Translations under genes and position numbers: made by a program
Notes under the pieces: model-generated
Database searches by the model: none
What the model was told of the DNA's origin: nothing
Seen by the model: the letters and a program-made list of their open reading frames with translations, nothing else
Source: Thermoplasmata archaeon
GTDB lineage: Archaea > Thermoplasmatota > Thermoplasmata > Lutacidiplasmatales > UBA184
Direction: 5' to 3'
Length of the DNA: 21,686 nt
Assembly: GCA_021828085.1 (NCBI GenBank)
Contig: JAKATE010000016.1
Location: forward strand, 1 to 21,686
Shown here: piece by piece, positions 13,433-21,504 of the stretch
Numbering within the stretch: position 1 is the first letter of the stretch
Layout of the letters: every line of letters starts with the position of its first letter

Positions 13433-14263
13433 ATGCCCATCCGGGCGGAAGGTGTCCGAGTGGAGGCAGCTTCGTCCGACCCTGAGCTCACCGTGGCCAT
13501 CATCGGCGGGAGCGGGTTGTACGAGAGCGGGCTCTTCGAGCGGGAGAAGACGCACCGGGTGAGCACCCCCTGGGGCGCCCCTTCCGGCGCGATCGAGGAG
13601 GGCCATCTGGGGGGGGTCCGGACCCTCTTCCTCCCCCGCCACGGCCCCGGGCATGCCTATCCGGCCCACGTGGTGAACTACCGGGCCAACGTGGAGTCGC
13701 TCCGGTCCCTGGGAGCGCAGGCGATCCTCACGGTGAACTCGGTGGGGTCGCTCAAGGAGGAGCTCGCTCCGGGCCAGTTCGTGCTGCCGGAGCAGTTCGT
13801 GGACCTCACCCGCGGCCGCCCCTCCTCCTTCCATAACGGCGGGCACGCCTTCCACATCGGGATGGCCGACCCTTTCTGCCCCGTCCTCTCCCGTGTGGCG
13901 GACGAGGTCGCGAAGGGCTCCGGGGTCTCCCTCGTGACGGGGCGCACGTACGTCTGCGTCGAGGGCCCTCGCTTCTCCACCCGGGCGGAGAGCCGCCTCT
14001 TCCGGGGCTTCGCCGACATCATCGGCATGACCCTGGTGCCCGAGGCGCCGCTGGCCCGCGAGGTGGGGATCTGCTACCTTCCTCTCTGCATGGTGACGGA
14101 CTACGACGTCTGGGCCGAGCGGCCGGTGGACGCCCGGGAAGTGGCCCGGGTGATGTCCAGCAACATCGAACGGGTCCGTCGCTGGGTGCACGACCTGGTC
14201 CCCCGCATCCCTGCCCGGAGGGAGTGCGGGTGTTCCCGGGCACCGCTGGAGGCCTCCTTCTAG
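13433..14263 (+). CDS. mtnP: S-methyl-5'-thioadenosine phosphorylase
   Basis: The 276-residue protein belongs to the PNP/MTAP family 2: IIGGSGLY (23-30) begins the fold, LPRHGPGH (67-74) is the phosphate loop, VNYRANVESL (81-90), and EGPRFSTRAES (177-187) are all present. The base-recognition segment is VTDYDVW (221-227). The two aspartates D223 and D225 match those that choose 6-amino purines in MTAP, whereas PNP-type enzymes have Asn there. MTAP therefore fits better than inosine-specific relatives. The reaction is MTA plus phosphate to adenine plus methylthioribose 1-phosphate, in polyamine/methionine salvage. C265-Gly-C267 near the C-terminus resembles the CXC disulfide of hyperthermophilic archaeal MTAPs. 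The ATG lies 23 bases after translin. Confidence 0.88.
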   Translation: MPIRAEGVRVEAASSDPELTVAIIGGSGLYESGLFEREKTHRVSTPWGAPSGAIEEGHLGGVRTLFLPRHGPGHAYPAHVVNYRANVESLRSLGAQAILTVNSVGSLKEELAPGQFVLPEQFVDLTRGRPSSFHNGGHAFHIGMADPFCPVLSRVADEVAKGSGVSLVTGRTYVCVEGPRFSTRAESRLFRGFADIIGMTLVPEAPLAREVGICYLPLCMVTDYDVWAERPVDAREVARVMSSNIERVRRWVHDLVPRIPARRECGCSRAPLEASF

Positions 14264-14302
14264 CGTCGGGAGGCCCGCTCACGGGGGAAGGAAGGGAAGG
14301 AG

Positions 14303-14794
14303 ATGGCGAAAGGGCGTGCCTCGAGGGGGCTTCCGGAGGGGGAGCGGGAGCGGATCCTCGCCTACCTCAGGCTCGGCTACTGGCGGATGCTCGGGGAGCT
14401 CGACCGGCAGCTCCATGAGAGCGGCCTGACCGCGCGCCAGTTCCTGCTGCTACGGATGCTGGGGGAAGGGAACCCCGTCAACGCTCGCGACGTGGGGGTG
14501 CGCCTCGGGGTGACCCCGGCGAACGTGAGCGGGCTCGTCGACCGGCTGGAGCGCAAGCGCTACCTCAAGCGCGCCCGGGTGGACGAGGACCGGCGCAAGG
14601 TGCGGCTCGAGATCACCTCGGAGGGGCGCAAAGCGCTCAAACGCGCCCGGCTGGAGCGCGATGAGCTGGTCCGGGGGGTGCTCGCCCGGCTCTCCCTCCG
14701 GGAGCAGAGGGCGCTCCTCCGGGCGCTGGAGAAGATGGTTGTCGCTCCGAAGGGCCCGGCGGGTCAAGGCCTCCCCGAGCCGGTCAGGCCCTAA
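14303..14794 (+). CDS. MarR-family transcriptional regulator
   Basis: The 163-residue winged-helix protein has the MarR arrangement. A dimerisation helix comes first (ERILAYLRLGYWRMLGEL), then LTARQFLLLRML and VNARDVGVRLGVTPANVSGLVDRLERKRYL as the helix-turn-helix with recognition helix (about 56-88). The wing is RARVDEDRRKVRLEITSEG (about 90-108), and a C-terminal dimerisation helix follows. MarR repressors usually bind a palindrome near their own gene and release DNA on ligand binding. A purine-rich run (GGAAGGAAGGGAAGGAG) lies directly before the ATG and acts as Shine-Dalgarno. It follows MTAP by 39 bases and may be the last gene of that run. Its stop overlaps the end of convergent rpoK by 11 bases. 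Confidence 0.88.
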   Translation: MAKGRASRGLPEGERERILAYLRLGYWRMLGELDRQLHESGLTARQFLLLRMLGEGNPVNARDVGVRLGVTPANVSGLVDRLERKRYLKRARVDEDRRKVRLEITSEGRKALKRARLERDELVRGVLARLSLREQRALLRALEKMVVAPKGPAGQGLPEPVRP

Positions 14795-15029
14795 GGACGG
14801 TGGCGCCCGCCAGGGCGTTCCCGGAGCGACGGACGGTGATGGGGATCACTCCCCGCGCGAACTCCATCTCGGCGATGGTGACCGGGTCCACGAGGTCCGC
14901 AGGGAGTTCCACGAGCATCGGGGCTCCCAGGGAGATCTGGAGCGCGCGCGCTCCAAGGATGCGCGCCCGTTCGAAGCGGGTGTAGTTCTCGGGAACCTTA
15001 CCGGGCGTCAGGGGGGCCGCCTCGCTCAA
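14784..15029 (-). CDS. rpoK: DNA-directed RNA polymerase subunit K (Rpb6/omega homologue)
   Basis: This short reading frame matches archaeal RpoK. YTRFERARILGARALQISLGAPML forms the conserved helices, and MEFARGVIPITVRR gives the ending that contacts the polymerase clamp. RpoK assembles with the largest subunit and stabilises the enzyme. The frame is open up to 15125, but the TATA box at 15097-15105 lies inside that stretch. I therefore place the start at TTG 15029, preceded by AAGGGAAGGAA at good Shine-Dalgarno spacing (about 7 bases). This gives 81 residues, normal for the family, with a leader of about 45 bases. The gene stands alone between a MarR gene and a permease, not in the ribosomal-protein/enolase cluster where rpoK often lies. 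Confidence 0.9.
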   Translation of the reverse strand: MSEAAPLTPGKVPENYTRFERARILGARALQISLGAPMLVELPADLVDPVTIAEMEFARGVIPITVRRSGNALAGATVLRA

Positions 15030-15096
15030 CAGAGTTCCTTCCCTTCGGGCACCCGGGCACGGGCCTTCGGGAGTGGAGACGGCCGACAAACTGCTT

Positions 15097-15105
15097 GTAT
15101 TTATC
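15097..15105 (-). promoter_or_regulatory. TATA box for rpoK
   Basis: On the minus strand GATAAATAC predicts initiation near 15075. That leaves a leader of about 45 bases with a Shine-Dalgarno sequence before the TTG start at 15029. The same AT-rich spot reads GTATTTATC on + and could in principle fire toward the permease. Confidence 0.6.
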
Positions 15106-15142
15106 GTTAGCTGGTGTTGAGCCAAGGCTCCGGGGTCCCCCC

Positions 15143-15178
15143 GACACCCCCGGGGACACCCCCCGGGACACCGCCGGA
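15143..15178. repeat. Three tandem 12-base repeats in a divergent promoter region
   Basis: Units GACACCCCCGGG (15143), GACACCCCCCGG (15155) and GACACCGCCGGA (15167) follow in exact 12-base register. A weaker related unit, CGGGGTCCCCCC, lies at 15131. The array lies between the rpoK and permease TATA boxes and looks like a set of same-face protein-binding sites, though a replication-slippage origin is possible. Confidence 0.5.
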
Positions 15179-15228
15179 AGCCCGGGAGAGGGGGAAGTCC
15201 CCGCGGGGCCGCGTGTTCGTCGCTGGGT

Positions 15229-15236
15229 CCTTATCG
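15229..15236 (+). promoter_or_regulatory. TATA-like box for the permease
   Basis: CCTTATCG is centred about 36 bases before the ATG at 15268, implying a leader of about 10 bases. A similar ACTTATCG precedes the glycosyltransferase operon. Confidence 0.45.
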
Positions 15237-15267
15237 GGGGGAGAGCACTGACCCCCGGGTCCCTGGA

Positions 15268-16623
15268 ATGGATTGGCCGCTGAGCGCTGCCGGAACGGTG
15301 GTCCTGGCGCTCTTCGTCCTCACCTACGTGCTCATCGCCTGGAAGGAGGCGCATAAGACCCTCATCGCGGGACTCCTCGGGACCGCTGCCATCGTCATCG
15401 CCCTCGTCGCCGGCGCGATCCCGCTGGGGTCCGCGGGGGCGTGCGAGATCTTCGGCTACCACCCGGCCTCAAGCCCCTGGTCGATCTGCTCCTCCCAGGG
15501 CTTTGTGGGGTGGGACACCCTCGGTCTCCTCTTCGGGCTGTTCATCCTGGCCTCCCTCCTCTCCGAGCTCAAGTTCTTCAGCTATCTCGCCTTCCAGCTG
15601 GCCCGGCTGAGCCGGGGGAGGCCGCTCCCGCTCTTCCTGACCCTCTCGGTCCTCTCCTTCGTCCTCTCGGCGTTCATCAACTCCATCACGGTGATGGTGG
15701 TCCTGGCGACCCTCACCCTCGAGCTCGCCCAGGCGCTGGGGATGAGCCCCGTCCCCTACCTCCTGGCCGAGATCTCCTGCGCGAACATCGGGGGGGCCTC
15801 GACCTTCGTCGGGGACCCTCCGAACGTCATCCTCGGGACCTACTTCAACCTCAATTTCACCGACTTCCTCGTCTACGCCGCCCCTCTCGCCATGGCCTCC
15901 CTCGGCGTGACGCTCCTGCTCTTCTGGCTCCGGTCGAAGGGGGAGTTCTTCCGGCCCAGGGACCTTCCGGGCGGGAAGGGAGCGGAGCTTCCCTCCCCCC
16001 CCCGGCTGGACCGGACGCGCGTCTCCTACGCTTTCGGCGTCTTCGCCCTCACCATCGGCCTGCTGGCCTTCAACCAGTACCTGCCTCCTTCCGTCGGGGA
16101 GATCGGGCTCATCGGGGCGGCCTTGGGACTCGTCGTGGCCGGCCCCTCGCGGGCGTGGCCGCTGCTGCGGGGCGTGGACTGGTCCACGCTGCTCTTCTTC
16201 GTCTTCCTCTTCCTGTTGGTCGGCGGCCTCGCGGCCACCGGCGTCATCCACCTCCTGGCGCAAGGGCTGGCGGCGGCCGGGGAGGGGAACGTGCTCCTCA
16301 CGGCCTCCCTGCTGCTCTGGGTGATGGGTCTCCTCTCCTCGGTGGTGGACAATGTCCCACTGGCGGCGGCCGCAGCTCCGATCATCTCCTCGCTGAGCCG
16401 GATCAAGGGAATGCCCATCGGCAGTCTGGTCTACGCCACGGCGGTGGGGACGGACGTGGGGGGGAACGGGACCCCGGTGGGAGCGAGCGCGAACGTGACC
16501 GGGCTCGCCATCGCGCGCCGCGCCGGTGTCACCATCTCCTGGAGGAGGTACATCAAGGACGCCTTCCCGATCATGATCGCCTCGCTGGCCGCGGCGAACC
16601 TGGTGCTGTACTTCTACCACTGA
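15268..16623 (+). CDS. ArsB/NhaD-superfamily ion permease
   Basis: The 451-residue membrane protein has about eleven hydrophobic helices in two inverted halves, the layout of the ion transporter (IT) superfamily. In the first half FINSITVMVV (136-145) and NIGGASTFVGDPPNV (173-187) form the substrate site. In the second half VDNVPLAAAAAP (360-371) and GTDVGGNGTPVGASANV (394-410) mirror it. Members carry arsenite, Na+/H+, citrate or dicarboxylates. The paired GG-x-GDPPN and GGN-x-TPVGASAN motifs are closest to ArsB/NhaD, but no residue fixes the ion, and no arsR or arsC is nearby. The ATG at 15268 fits the upstream TATA-like box. The gene is divergent from rpoK and ends 69 bases before the convergent DUF2079 gene. 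Confidence 0.85.
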   Translation: MDWPLSAAGTVVLALFVLTYVLIAWKEAHKTLIAGLLGTAAIVIALVAGAIPLGSAGACEIFGYHPASSPWSICSSQGFVGWDTLGLLFGLFILASLLSELKFFSYLAFQLARLSRGRPLPLFLTLSVLSFVLSAFINSITVMVVLATLTLELAQALGMSPVPYLLAEISCANIGGASTFVGDPPNVILGTYFNLNFTDFLVYAAPLAMASLGVTLLLFWLRSKGEFFRPRDLPGGKGAELPSPPRLDRTRVSYAFGVFALTIGLLAFNQYLPPSVGEIGLIGAALGLVVAGPSRAWPLLRGVDWSTLLFFVFLFLLVGGLAATGVIHLLAQGLAAAGEGNVLLTASLLLWVMGLLSSVVDNVPLAAAAAPIISSLSRIKGMPIGSLVYATAVGTDVGGNGTPVGASANVTGLAIARRAGVTISWRRYIKDAFPIMIASLAAANLVLYFYH

Positions 16624-16692
16624 AGGGATCCGGCCAGCGCATCGGTTCCCCTCGAGGCGGTCGTCAGGTGCGGGGACCCCATCCGGCCCGCA

Positions 16693-18978
16693 CTATGCAG
16701 GTGGAGCGATTTCCTGGAGCTGTACTGAGAGGAGCGAGAGGGTCCCTGGGAAGTGGCTATCGACCGCGCGGAACTCCACGTTTGGCAGCCCGTTGGTGAC
16801 ATTCACCTCTAGGCTGAAGGTCTGGGGAGTTCCGGGGGGAAGGGACGTCGGTCCCACCGGCATCTGCGCGAGGACAGTCCTCGCGCTCTCCCCCGTCACT
16901 TCGAGAGTGACTCCGCTGGAGGAGTTCCACCCGGACGCGGCTATTTCGAAATCGACCCGATACGTTCCCGGGGAAAGGTAGGCGTACGGACCGTACCACG
17001 CAAGCTGGTCTTCCGTGAGATCTTGGACCGTCCGGCAACCGTCCCCACAGGAGGTGGTCGCGTTGGGGAAGAGGAACGAGGATCCCTCGTAGTGCTGCTC
17101 GTCAGGGACGTAGTAGCGGAGCGGTCCATGGTATCCGCGTTCGATGAGCCAGATTCCGCTGGCCTCGCCCAGGGTCCCGTAGCCTCCCGTGCCATAGAGC
17201 TGGTGCAGGATCTGGGAGACGCTAGTGTTGTACGGAGCAGCCCCCTCGGAAGAGAAGAAGGAGTAGGGGAGCGGCGCGGGATTCCCGATGACGTAGTCCG
17301 GGTGGATCGGCATCCACGAGCCGTTGTACGACTGATAGGTCAGGTTGTAGGCGACGATCCCGAAGGGGCCCGGGACCATCGGTTGGGATGAGCCCGGGAG
17401 GAGAGGACGGGGGAGCAGCTCCGGCATGTTGTTCTGGATGATGACCGACGCGTTGGAGCGCGGGATGAGGTTGGAGAGCGCTCCCAGCTCCTGGTAGAGG
17501 GAGGGGTTGTAGCTGAGGAGGGATCCGGTCTCATAGTTGGCGGGGGGAAGGTCGTTGAACGGACCGTAGGGAAGGAGGAAGAGACCGACCACCAGCGTCG
17601 AACCGAGCGCGATCGAGGTCACCACGAGGGGGAGCGAGACCCGGAAGCGTTTACGTCTCGAAGCAACGCGGGGGGGAAGCGTCGAGGAAGGCGGGGTTGC
17701 CCCCCGGTCGAGATTGGTGCGGGGGGCGGAGGAGATTCTTCGCCACGTCCGGGAGATCCAGTCGGAGCCTTCCCGGAGACGGTCCAGACCTTCGATTGCC
17801 CCCAGGAAGACGAACGGGATGAGGAGGAAGACGTGCCAATCGGTGAGGACGCCGGGGTAGGTGTATCCCGGGTACGAGGCGAAGAGCTCGAGGAAGAAGT
17901 ATGGGAGGCAGTAGACGAGCCAGTGGGGGGAGAGGAAGGGAAGGAGGGCGAGGGGGGCGAGGAGAAGCAGCAGAAAGAGGACCTGGACCCCAAGATCCGA
18001 TCCCATGCTCGTGCTCGAGGCATGGGCTGCCAGCAGCGCTTGACCGAAGGAACCACTCAGTCCAGAGGTGAGAGCATTCCCCCCCAGGAGCAAGGCGGAG
18101 GCAAGGAAAAGGCCGACAGCGAACCATGCCGGCGGGGGAGTTACGGCGTACCGGAGGACACCGTCCCAGAGGTTTCCTTTGGCTCCGGGGTGCTCCCCGA
18201 CCGGGGCCCGGCTCATGGCCTGCTGGGACTTCTGTCGCCGGGCCCAACTCACCAGCAACAACTCCACCGCCAACAGGCCCGGGTAGACGGCGAGTGGGAA
18301 CCAAAGGACCCCCGCAAGAACGAGACAGAAGAAGGAAGTCACGAACCTCGCGCGGAGCAACAGATAGACCCCGGCCAGGAAGAGCGGGATGAAGAACGCC
18401 TCGATGTGATAATCGGAGAAGTTCACAGCGGCTACCGGAAAGTAGAGGTAGTAGAGGGCGGAGAAGGAGACGGAGACGACTGGGGAGAGTCGGAACTGTC
18501 GGGCGAGGAAGAACACGAGGATTCCTCCGAGCCCAAGCGAAGCGGCCTGGATGGCCACCATCGCCTGGATCCCTGAGAGCGCGAAGGGCCAGAAGACAAG
18601 GTTACCCCCGCTCTGAACCAACTCCAGAAGGAAGGAGTATGACGGTCCCGGGGCGGAAAAGACGAGCCAACCGGACTCAACGAAAGTCCCGAGATCGAAG
18701 ACCGAAGCGCGGAGGGCGTAGATCCGGAGCTCCGAGAGATAGGTCCAGACCACGACATAGGCGAGGTAGCCGGCAAGAACCCAGGCGAGTCCGGAGGGCC
18801 AGCGATCTTGGAAAGGTCTCCTCTTCGATGCAGGGGACGCGGGATCCCCGAGAGTGGCGGAAGCGGTGTTGAGCCCCTGGGCCGTTGACCTCGGGGGATC
18901 TGGCTCGGGATTGCTCGCCCCTCCTTCCGTTGGGACCATTGCTCCAGTTCCAGGGAGGTAGGGGGAATGCACAGTCAT
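16693..18978 (-). CDS. DUF2079 polytopic membrane protein with large C-terminal ectodomain
   Basis: The 761-residue protein has a disordered N-terminus (1-60) and about ten hydrophobic segments between 63 and 400. Its first part resembles DUF2079: SVFDLGTFVESGW at 92-104 and NFSDYHIEAFFIP at 186-198. DUF2079 is distantly related to GT-C membrane glycosyltransferases; D95 and H191 sit where catalytic or lipid-sugar contacts would be expected. A last helix (448-470) leads to a ~290-residue outer domain rich in N-x-S/T sequons, Gly, Tyr and Ser, ending in a beta-sandwich-like part (YLSPGTYRVDFEIAASGW, about 665-682). A role in assembling or attaching a surface glycan is inferred from the two glycosyltransferases upstream. 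The start overlaps the GT2 stop as ATGA, indicating translational coupling. Confidence 0.78.
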   Translation of the reverse strand: MTVHSPYLPGTGAMVPTEGGASNPEPDPPRSTAQGLNTASATLGDPASPASKRRPFQDRWPSGLAWVLAGYLAYVVVWTYLSELRIYALRASVFDLGTFVESGWLVFSAPGPSYSFLLELVQSGGNLVFWPFALSGIQAMVAIQAASLGLGGILVFFLARQFRLSPVVSVSFSALYYLYFPVAAVNFSDYHIEAFFIPLFLAGVYLLLRARFVTSFFCLVLAGVLWFPLAVYPGLLAVELLLVSWARRQKSQQAMSRAPVGEHPGAKGNLWDGVLRYAVTPPPAWFAVGLFLASALLLGGNALTSGLSGSFGQALLAAHASSTSMGSDLGVQVLFLLLLLAPLALLPFLSPHWLVYCLPYFFLELFASYPGYTYPGVLTDWHVFLLIPFVFLGAIEGLDRLREGSDWISRTWRRISSAPRTNLDRGATPPSSTLPPRVASRRKRFRVSLPLVVTSIALGSTLVVGLFLLPYGPFNDLPPANYETGSLLSYNPSLYQELGALSNLIPRSNASVIIQNNMPELLPRPLLPGSSQPMVPGPFGIVAYNLTYQSYNGSWMPIHPDYVIGNPAPLPYSFFSSEGAAPYNTSVSQILHQLYGTGGYGTLGEASGIWLIERGYHGPLRYYVPDEQHYEGSSFLFPNATTSCGDGCRTVQDLTEDQLAWYGPYAYLSPGTYRVDFEIAASGWNSSSGVTLEVTGESARTVLAQMPVGPTSLPPGTPQTFSLEVNVTNGLPNVEFRAVDSHFPGTLSLLSVQLQEIAPPA

Positions 18979-20072
18979 GGGGAAGGTGAGATTCGGACCT
19001 GGCCGACCCCTGCCCGGACCAGGGCGGTTCTCGCAAGCCCGGGGGAGATCAGCGAGAGGAGGCCCAGGGCGGAGGTGCCCAAATTTACCCGGGGTTCATA
19101 TTGATTCCAGTGAGGAAGGAGGCCGATCGTCCCCTCCGCGAGTTCCCCCCGCGAGGGCTGATCCCTCACAAGGGCTCGAAGGAGCTCGAAGAGGCGGACC
19201 CCTCTCTCTGCGAAGTCGGCAACTTCGACCCGCGTCGGAACCATCTTCCGGGCGGCCCGCAGCATGGCCTCGTAGGCCCGGATGCGAAAGGCACACTCCC
19301 GACCCAACGAGCTCAGCTCCTCCGGTCGGACCTGCCAAGACCCCCCTGGCGGAGGGCCCTCCGGGAGCCGATAGAGGACAAGGGGCGTGGGATCGAAGAC
19401 CATCTCGTTCGCGAGGGCGAGCGCGCTGAGGAAGAAGAACGTGTCCTCGGAAGCTTCGATCTCGGAAAGGTATGGGAGCATGGGGTCCAGGCACTCCCGC
19501 CGAAGGGTCAGCGAACTGTCGTTGAAGCCGAAGCGATACCGGCCCATGGAACGCGGCCATCGATCCTCGCGCCGTACCCGCACGACCTGGAAGCTGGTCG
19601 GTCGAAGGGGCCGGAAGCGTCCGGAAGGGCCCTGGGGACCTTCCGAGAAATACTCCACCCCGGTCCGGTGCAACCCGACCTCCGGCCGCCCGAGCATGTG
19701 GCGTTCCACGGACCTGAGCTTCCCAGGTTCCCACAGATCGTCGTCATTGAGGAAGGAGATGACCTCGCCCGAGCAGGCCTCAATCCCCCGAGCGAAGAAG
19801 GGTCCCTTCCGAGGTTCGGGGACTCGGAGTTCACGAAACGGGACGCGTGAGTCTCCGATCGTGAGGTTGGTCCCCGACGACCGGTGTCGATCCGTGAGGA
19901 GGATGAGCTCGCGGGGGGGCAGCGCCATCCTCTGGGCCTCGACCGATCGGATGGCCTCCTCTAAGTGTGGGCTCTTCCCGTAGGCGGAAAGGAGGATCGA
20001 GATCCGTTCCCGGGTTGATCCGCGCTCGTCGAAGGGGTCTTCGCTCGGAGCGGCCGACGGCCCCCCTCCCAT
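18975..20072 (-). CDS. GT2-family (GT-A) glycosyltransferase
   Basis: The 365-residue protein begins its GT-A fold at ISILLSAYGKSPHLEEAIRSVEAQ (about 24-47). The nucleotide-sugar/metal motif is NDDDLW (109-114), with the DxD aspartates D110-D112. A downstream acidic pair E209-D210 (EASEDTF) is in the position of the catalytic base. The C-terminal ~140 residues are helical without clear membrane spans, so it probably works at the inner face of the membrane. Donor and acceptor are unknown. The ATG at 20072 begins two bases after the GT4 stop. The frame stays open to 20345, but that part is antisense within the GT4 gene. The end overlaps DUF2079 by four bases. Confidence 0.88.
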   Translation of the reverse strand: MGGGPSAAPSEDPFDERGSTRERISILLSAYGKSPHLEEAIRSVEAQRMALPPRELILLTDRHRSSGTNLTIGDSRVPFRELRVPEPRKGPFFARGIEACSGEVISFLNDDDLWEPGKLRSVERHMLGRPEVGLHRTGVEYFSEGPQGPSGRFRPLRPTSFQVVRVRREDRWPRSMGRYRFGFNDSSLTLRRECLDPMLPYLSEIEASEDTFFFLSALALANEMVFDPTPLVLYRLPEGPPPGGSWQVRPEELSSLGRECAFRIRAYEAMLRAARKMVPTRVEVADFAERGVRLFELLRALVRDQPSRGELAEGTIGLLPHWNQYEPRVNLGTSALGLLSLISPGLARTALVRAGVGQVRISPSP

Positions 20073-20074
20073 CG

Positions 20075-21277
20075 CTAACCGATGCCCGGACCGGGTCGAC
20101 TGACGTGCCCCTCCGAGGGGAGCACCCCGTGAGCCCGCGGGACGGCGCGGGGTGCCGGGAGCTTGCTCCAAGCGGCGTAGGGGTGGGGCTCGGCGAGCAG
20201 GCCGACCCACCGGTCCGCGACCCTCAACGTGTCGAACTCCTTGGCGACCTCCACGCAAGCTGCGCTCATTCGTGCGATGGGGGCGCCCTGCTCCCAGAGC
20301 TGCTTGGCCCGGGAGACGAGTTCCTCGCGGGAACCCGTAAGCCACCCGGTGACGCCTTGGCGGACCGTCTCCGAGGGGCCCTGGGTTCCGTAGGTGAGCA
20401 CGGGGGTCCCACAGGCCATGCTCTCCACGGGGACATATCCGAACGGCTCGGCAGTGAACGGGAAGAGGGTGAAGCGAGCGTTCGAATAGGCTGCCACCAG
20501 CTCCTCTTCCGTCAGATGGCCCAGAAGCTGGACCTGGGGAAGGTCGCGGAGGTACCTCACGGCGCTCTCGAGCTTGGCCCCGAACGCGCGGATGGGGATT
20601 CCCTGCTGGGCGACCCCATAGAGGGCCTCAAGGTCGGTTTCCTTTCCGATGTAGGCCAACACGTAGTCCCGAGACGGGGAATCGGTCGAGGGCGCGTAAC
20701 GGTGGGTATCTACCGGAGGAGGGATGATCCCGTCGACGCGGATGCCTAGGGTGCGGTAGATGTCCCGATCGAAGCCCGAGTTGGCCACGATGAGCCGCGA
20801 TGCCGCGATGAATCGCCCCAGGTAACCTCGCTCGAGCAAGCGGACGAGAGGAAGCGAGAACCTTGCGGCGATCTTGTGGTGGACCTCCAGACAGGGAAAG
20901 ATACCCTCGAGCGTCTGGGCGATCGTCCCCTGCGCGAACCAGGCTGCGCAAGGGGAGATCAGGGTGTTCGAGAAGTTGAGGACGTTCGGGCCAGAGGGAA
21001 CGAGATCCGCCACCCGAGACGAGTGGAAGGGAGTGATCATCCAGTCCAGCAGATATCCCACGGACTGGCTGCCCGGGGGCGCAGGGACACCCAGGTCAAT
21101 GGGGCGAACCCCGCTTTCCCTCAGGCGGCTTTGGAGGCGGGGGGAGATTCGCAGGGCGACCAGATCCACCGGGACCTTGCGGGCAAGCGCTTCAGCCACC
21201 AGCAACGCAGGGCGAGCAGAACCGTAGTCGTTGACCAAAGGGTCGGACAAGACGGTGATCGTAGAATTCTCCGCCAT
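20075..21277 (-). CDS. GT4-family (GT-B) glycosyltransferase
   Basis: The 400-residue protein has two Rossmann-like halves. The N-terminal acceptor half starts at ITVLSDPLVNDYGSARPALLVAEALA (7-32). The linker reads RLIVANSGFDRDIY (161-174) with IPPPVDTHRY (185-194), as in GT4 enzymes. The donor half has the retaining-enzyme E-x7-E motif, E277 and E285, in EPFGYVPVE, followed by SMACGTPVLTYGTQGPSETV. It adds a sugar from a nucleotide donor to a lipid-linked or protein glycan in the cytoplasm; the sugar is unknown. It is the first gene of a three-gene operon (GT4, GT2, DUF2079). The start ATG has AT-rich sequence 20-30 bases upstream, consistent with a leaderless mRNA. Confidence 0.88.
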   Translation of the reverse strand: MAENSTITVLSDPLVNDYGSARPALLVAEALARKVPVDLVALRISPRLQSRLRESGVRPIDLGVPAPPGSQSVGYLLDWMITPFHSSRVADLVPSGPNVLNFSNTLISPCAAWFAQGTIAQTLEGIFPCLEVHHKIAARFSLPLVRLLERGYLGRFIAASRLIVANSGFDRDIYRTLGIRVDGIIPPPVDTHRYAPSTDSPSRDYVLAYIGKETDLEALYGVAQQGIPIRAFGAKLESAVRYLRDLPQVQLLGHLTEEELVAAYSNARFTLFPFTAEPFGYVPVESMACGTPVLTYGTQGPSETVRQGVTGWLTGSREELVSRAKQLWEQGAPIARMSAACVEVAKEFDTLRVADRWVGLLAEPHPYAAWSKLPAPRAVPRAHGVLPSEGHVSRPGPGIG

Positions 21278-21292
21278 GAGTTTCGAAGTCGC

Positions 21293-21304
21293 CGATAAGT
21301 TTGT
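21293..21304 (-). promoter_or_regulatory. Possible TATA element of the glycosyltransferase operon
   Basis: On the minus strand the stretch AACAAACTTATCG is the only AT-rich sequence close to the ATG at 21277. Depending on where the box is centred, it is 19-26 bases upstream, slightly short for a leaderless start, so the exact element is unsure. Confidence 0.35.
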
Positions 21305-21504
21305 TTGCGGAGGACTTTAGGTTTGGTCTGCTACGGGTCGGAGAGCCCCGTCCCTCGAAATCGTGATAGACAGTGTGTGGCACGGCGGGTGGTTCGAGAC
21401 CTCCCGATACTGAGGGGCCGTTGTCCCTTTCCGGGGGGGGGATGAAGCCCAATCCCATCGAGGTCGGAGGTCAACGAACATACCTGGAAGGAACCCGAGA
21501 CTCA

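Noticed and set aside
15469..16620. A 383-codon minus-strand frame opposite the permease, very rich in Glu/Arg/Gly/Asp.
   Set aside because: It is the complement of hydrophobic membrane-helix codons, a known artefact.
21386..21406. A tRNA-like T-arm: CGGGTGG-TTCGAGA-CCTCCCG.
   Set aside because: The stem has a T-T mismatch, and no matching acceptor, anticodon or D-arm exists around it.
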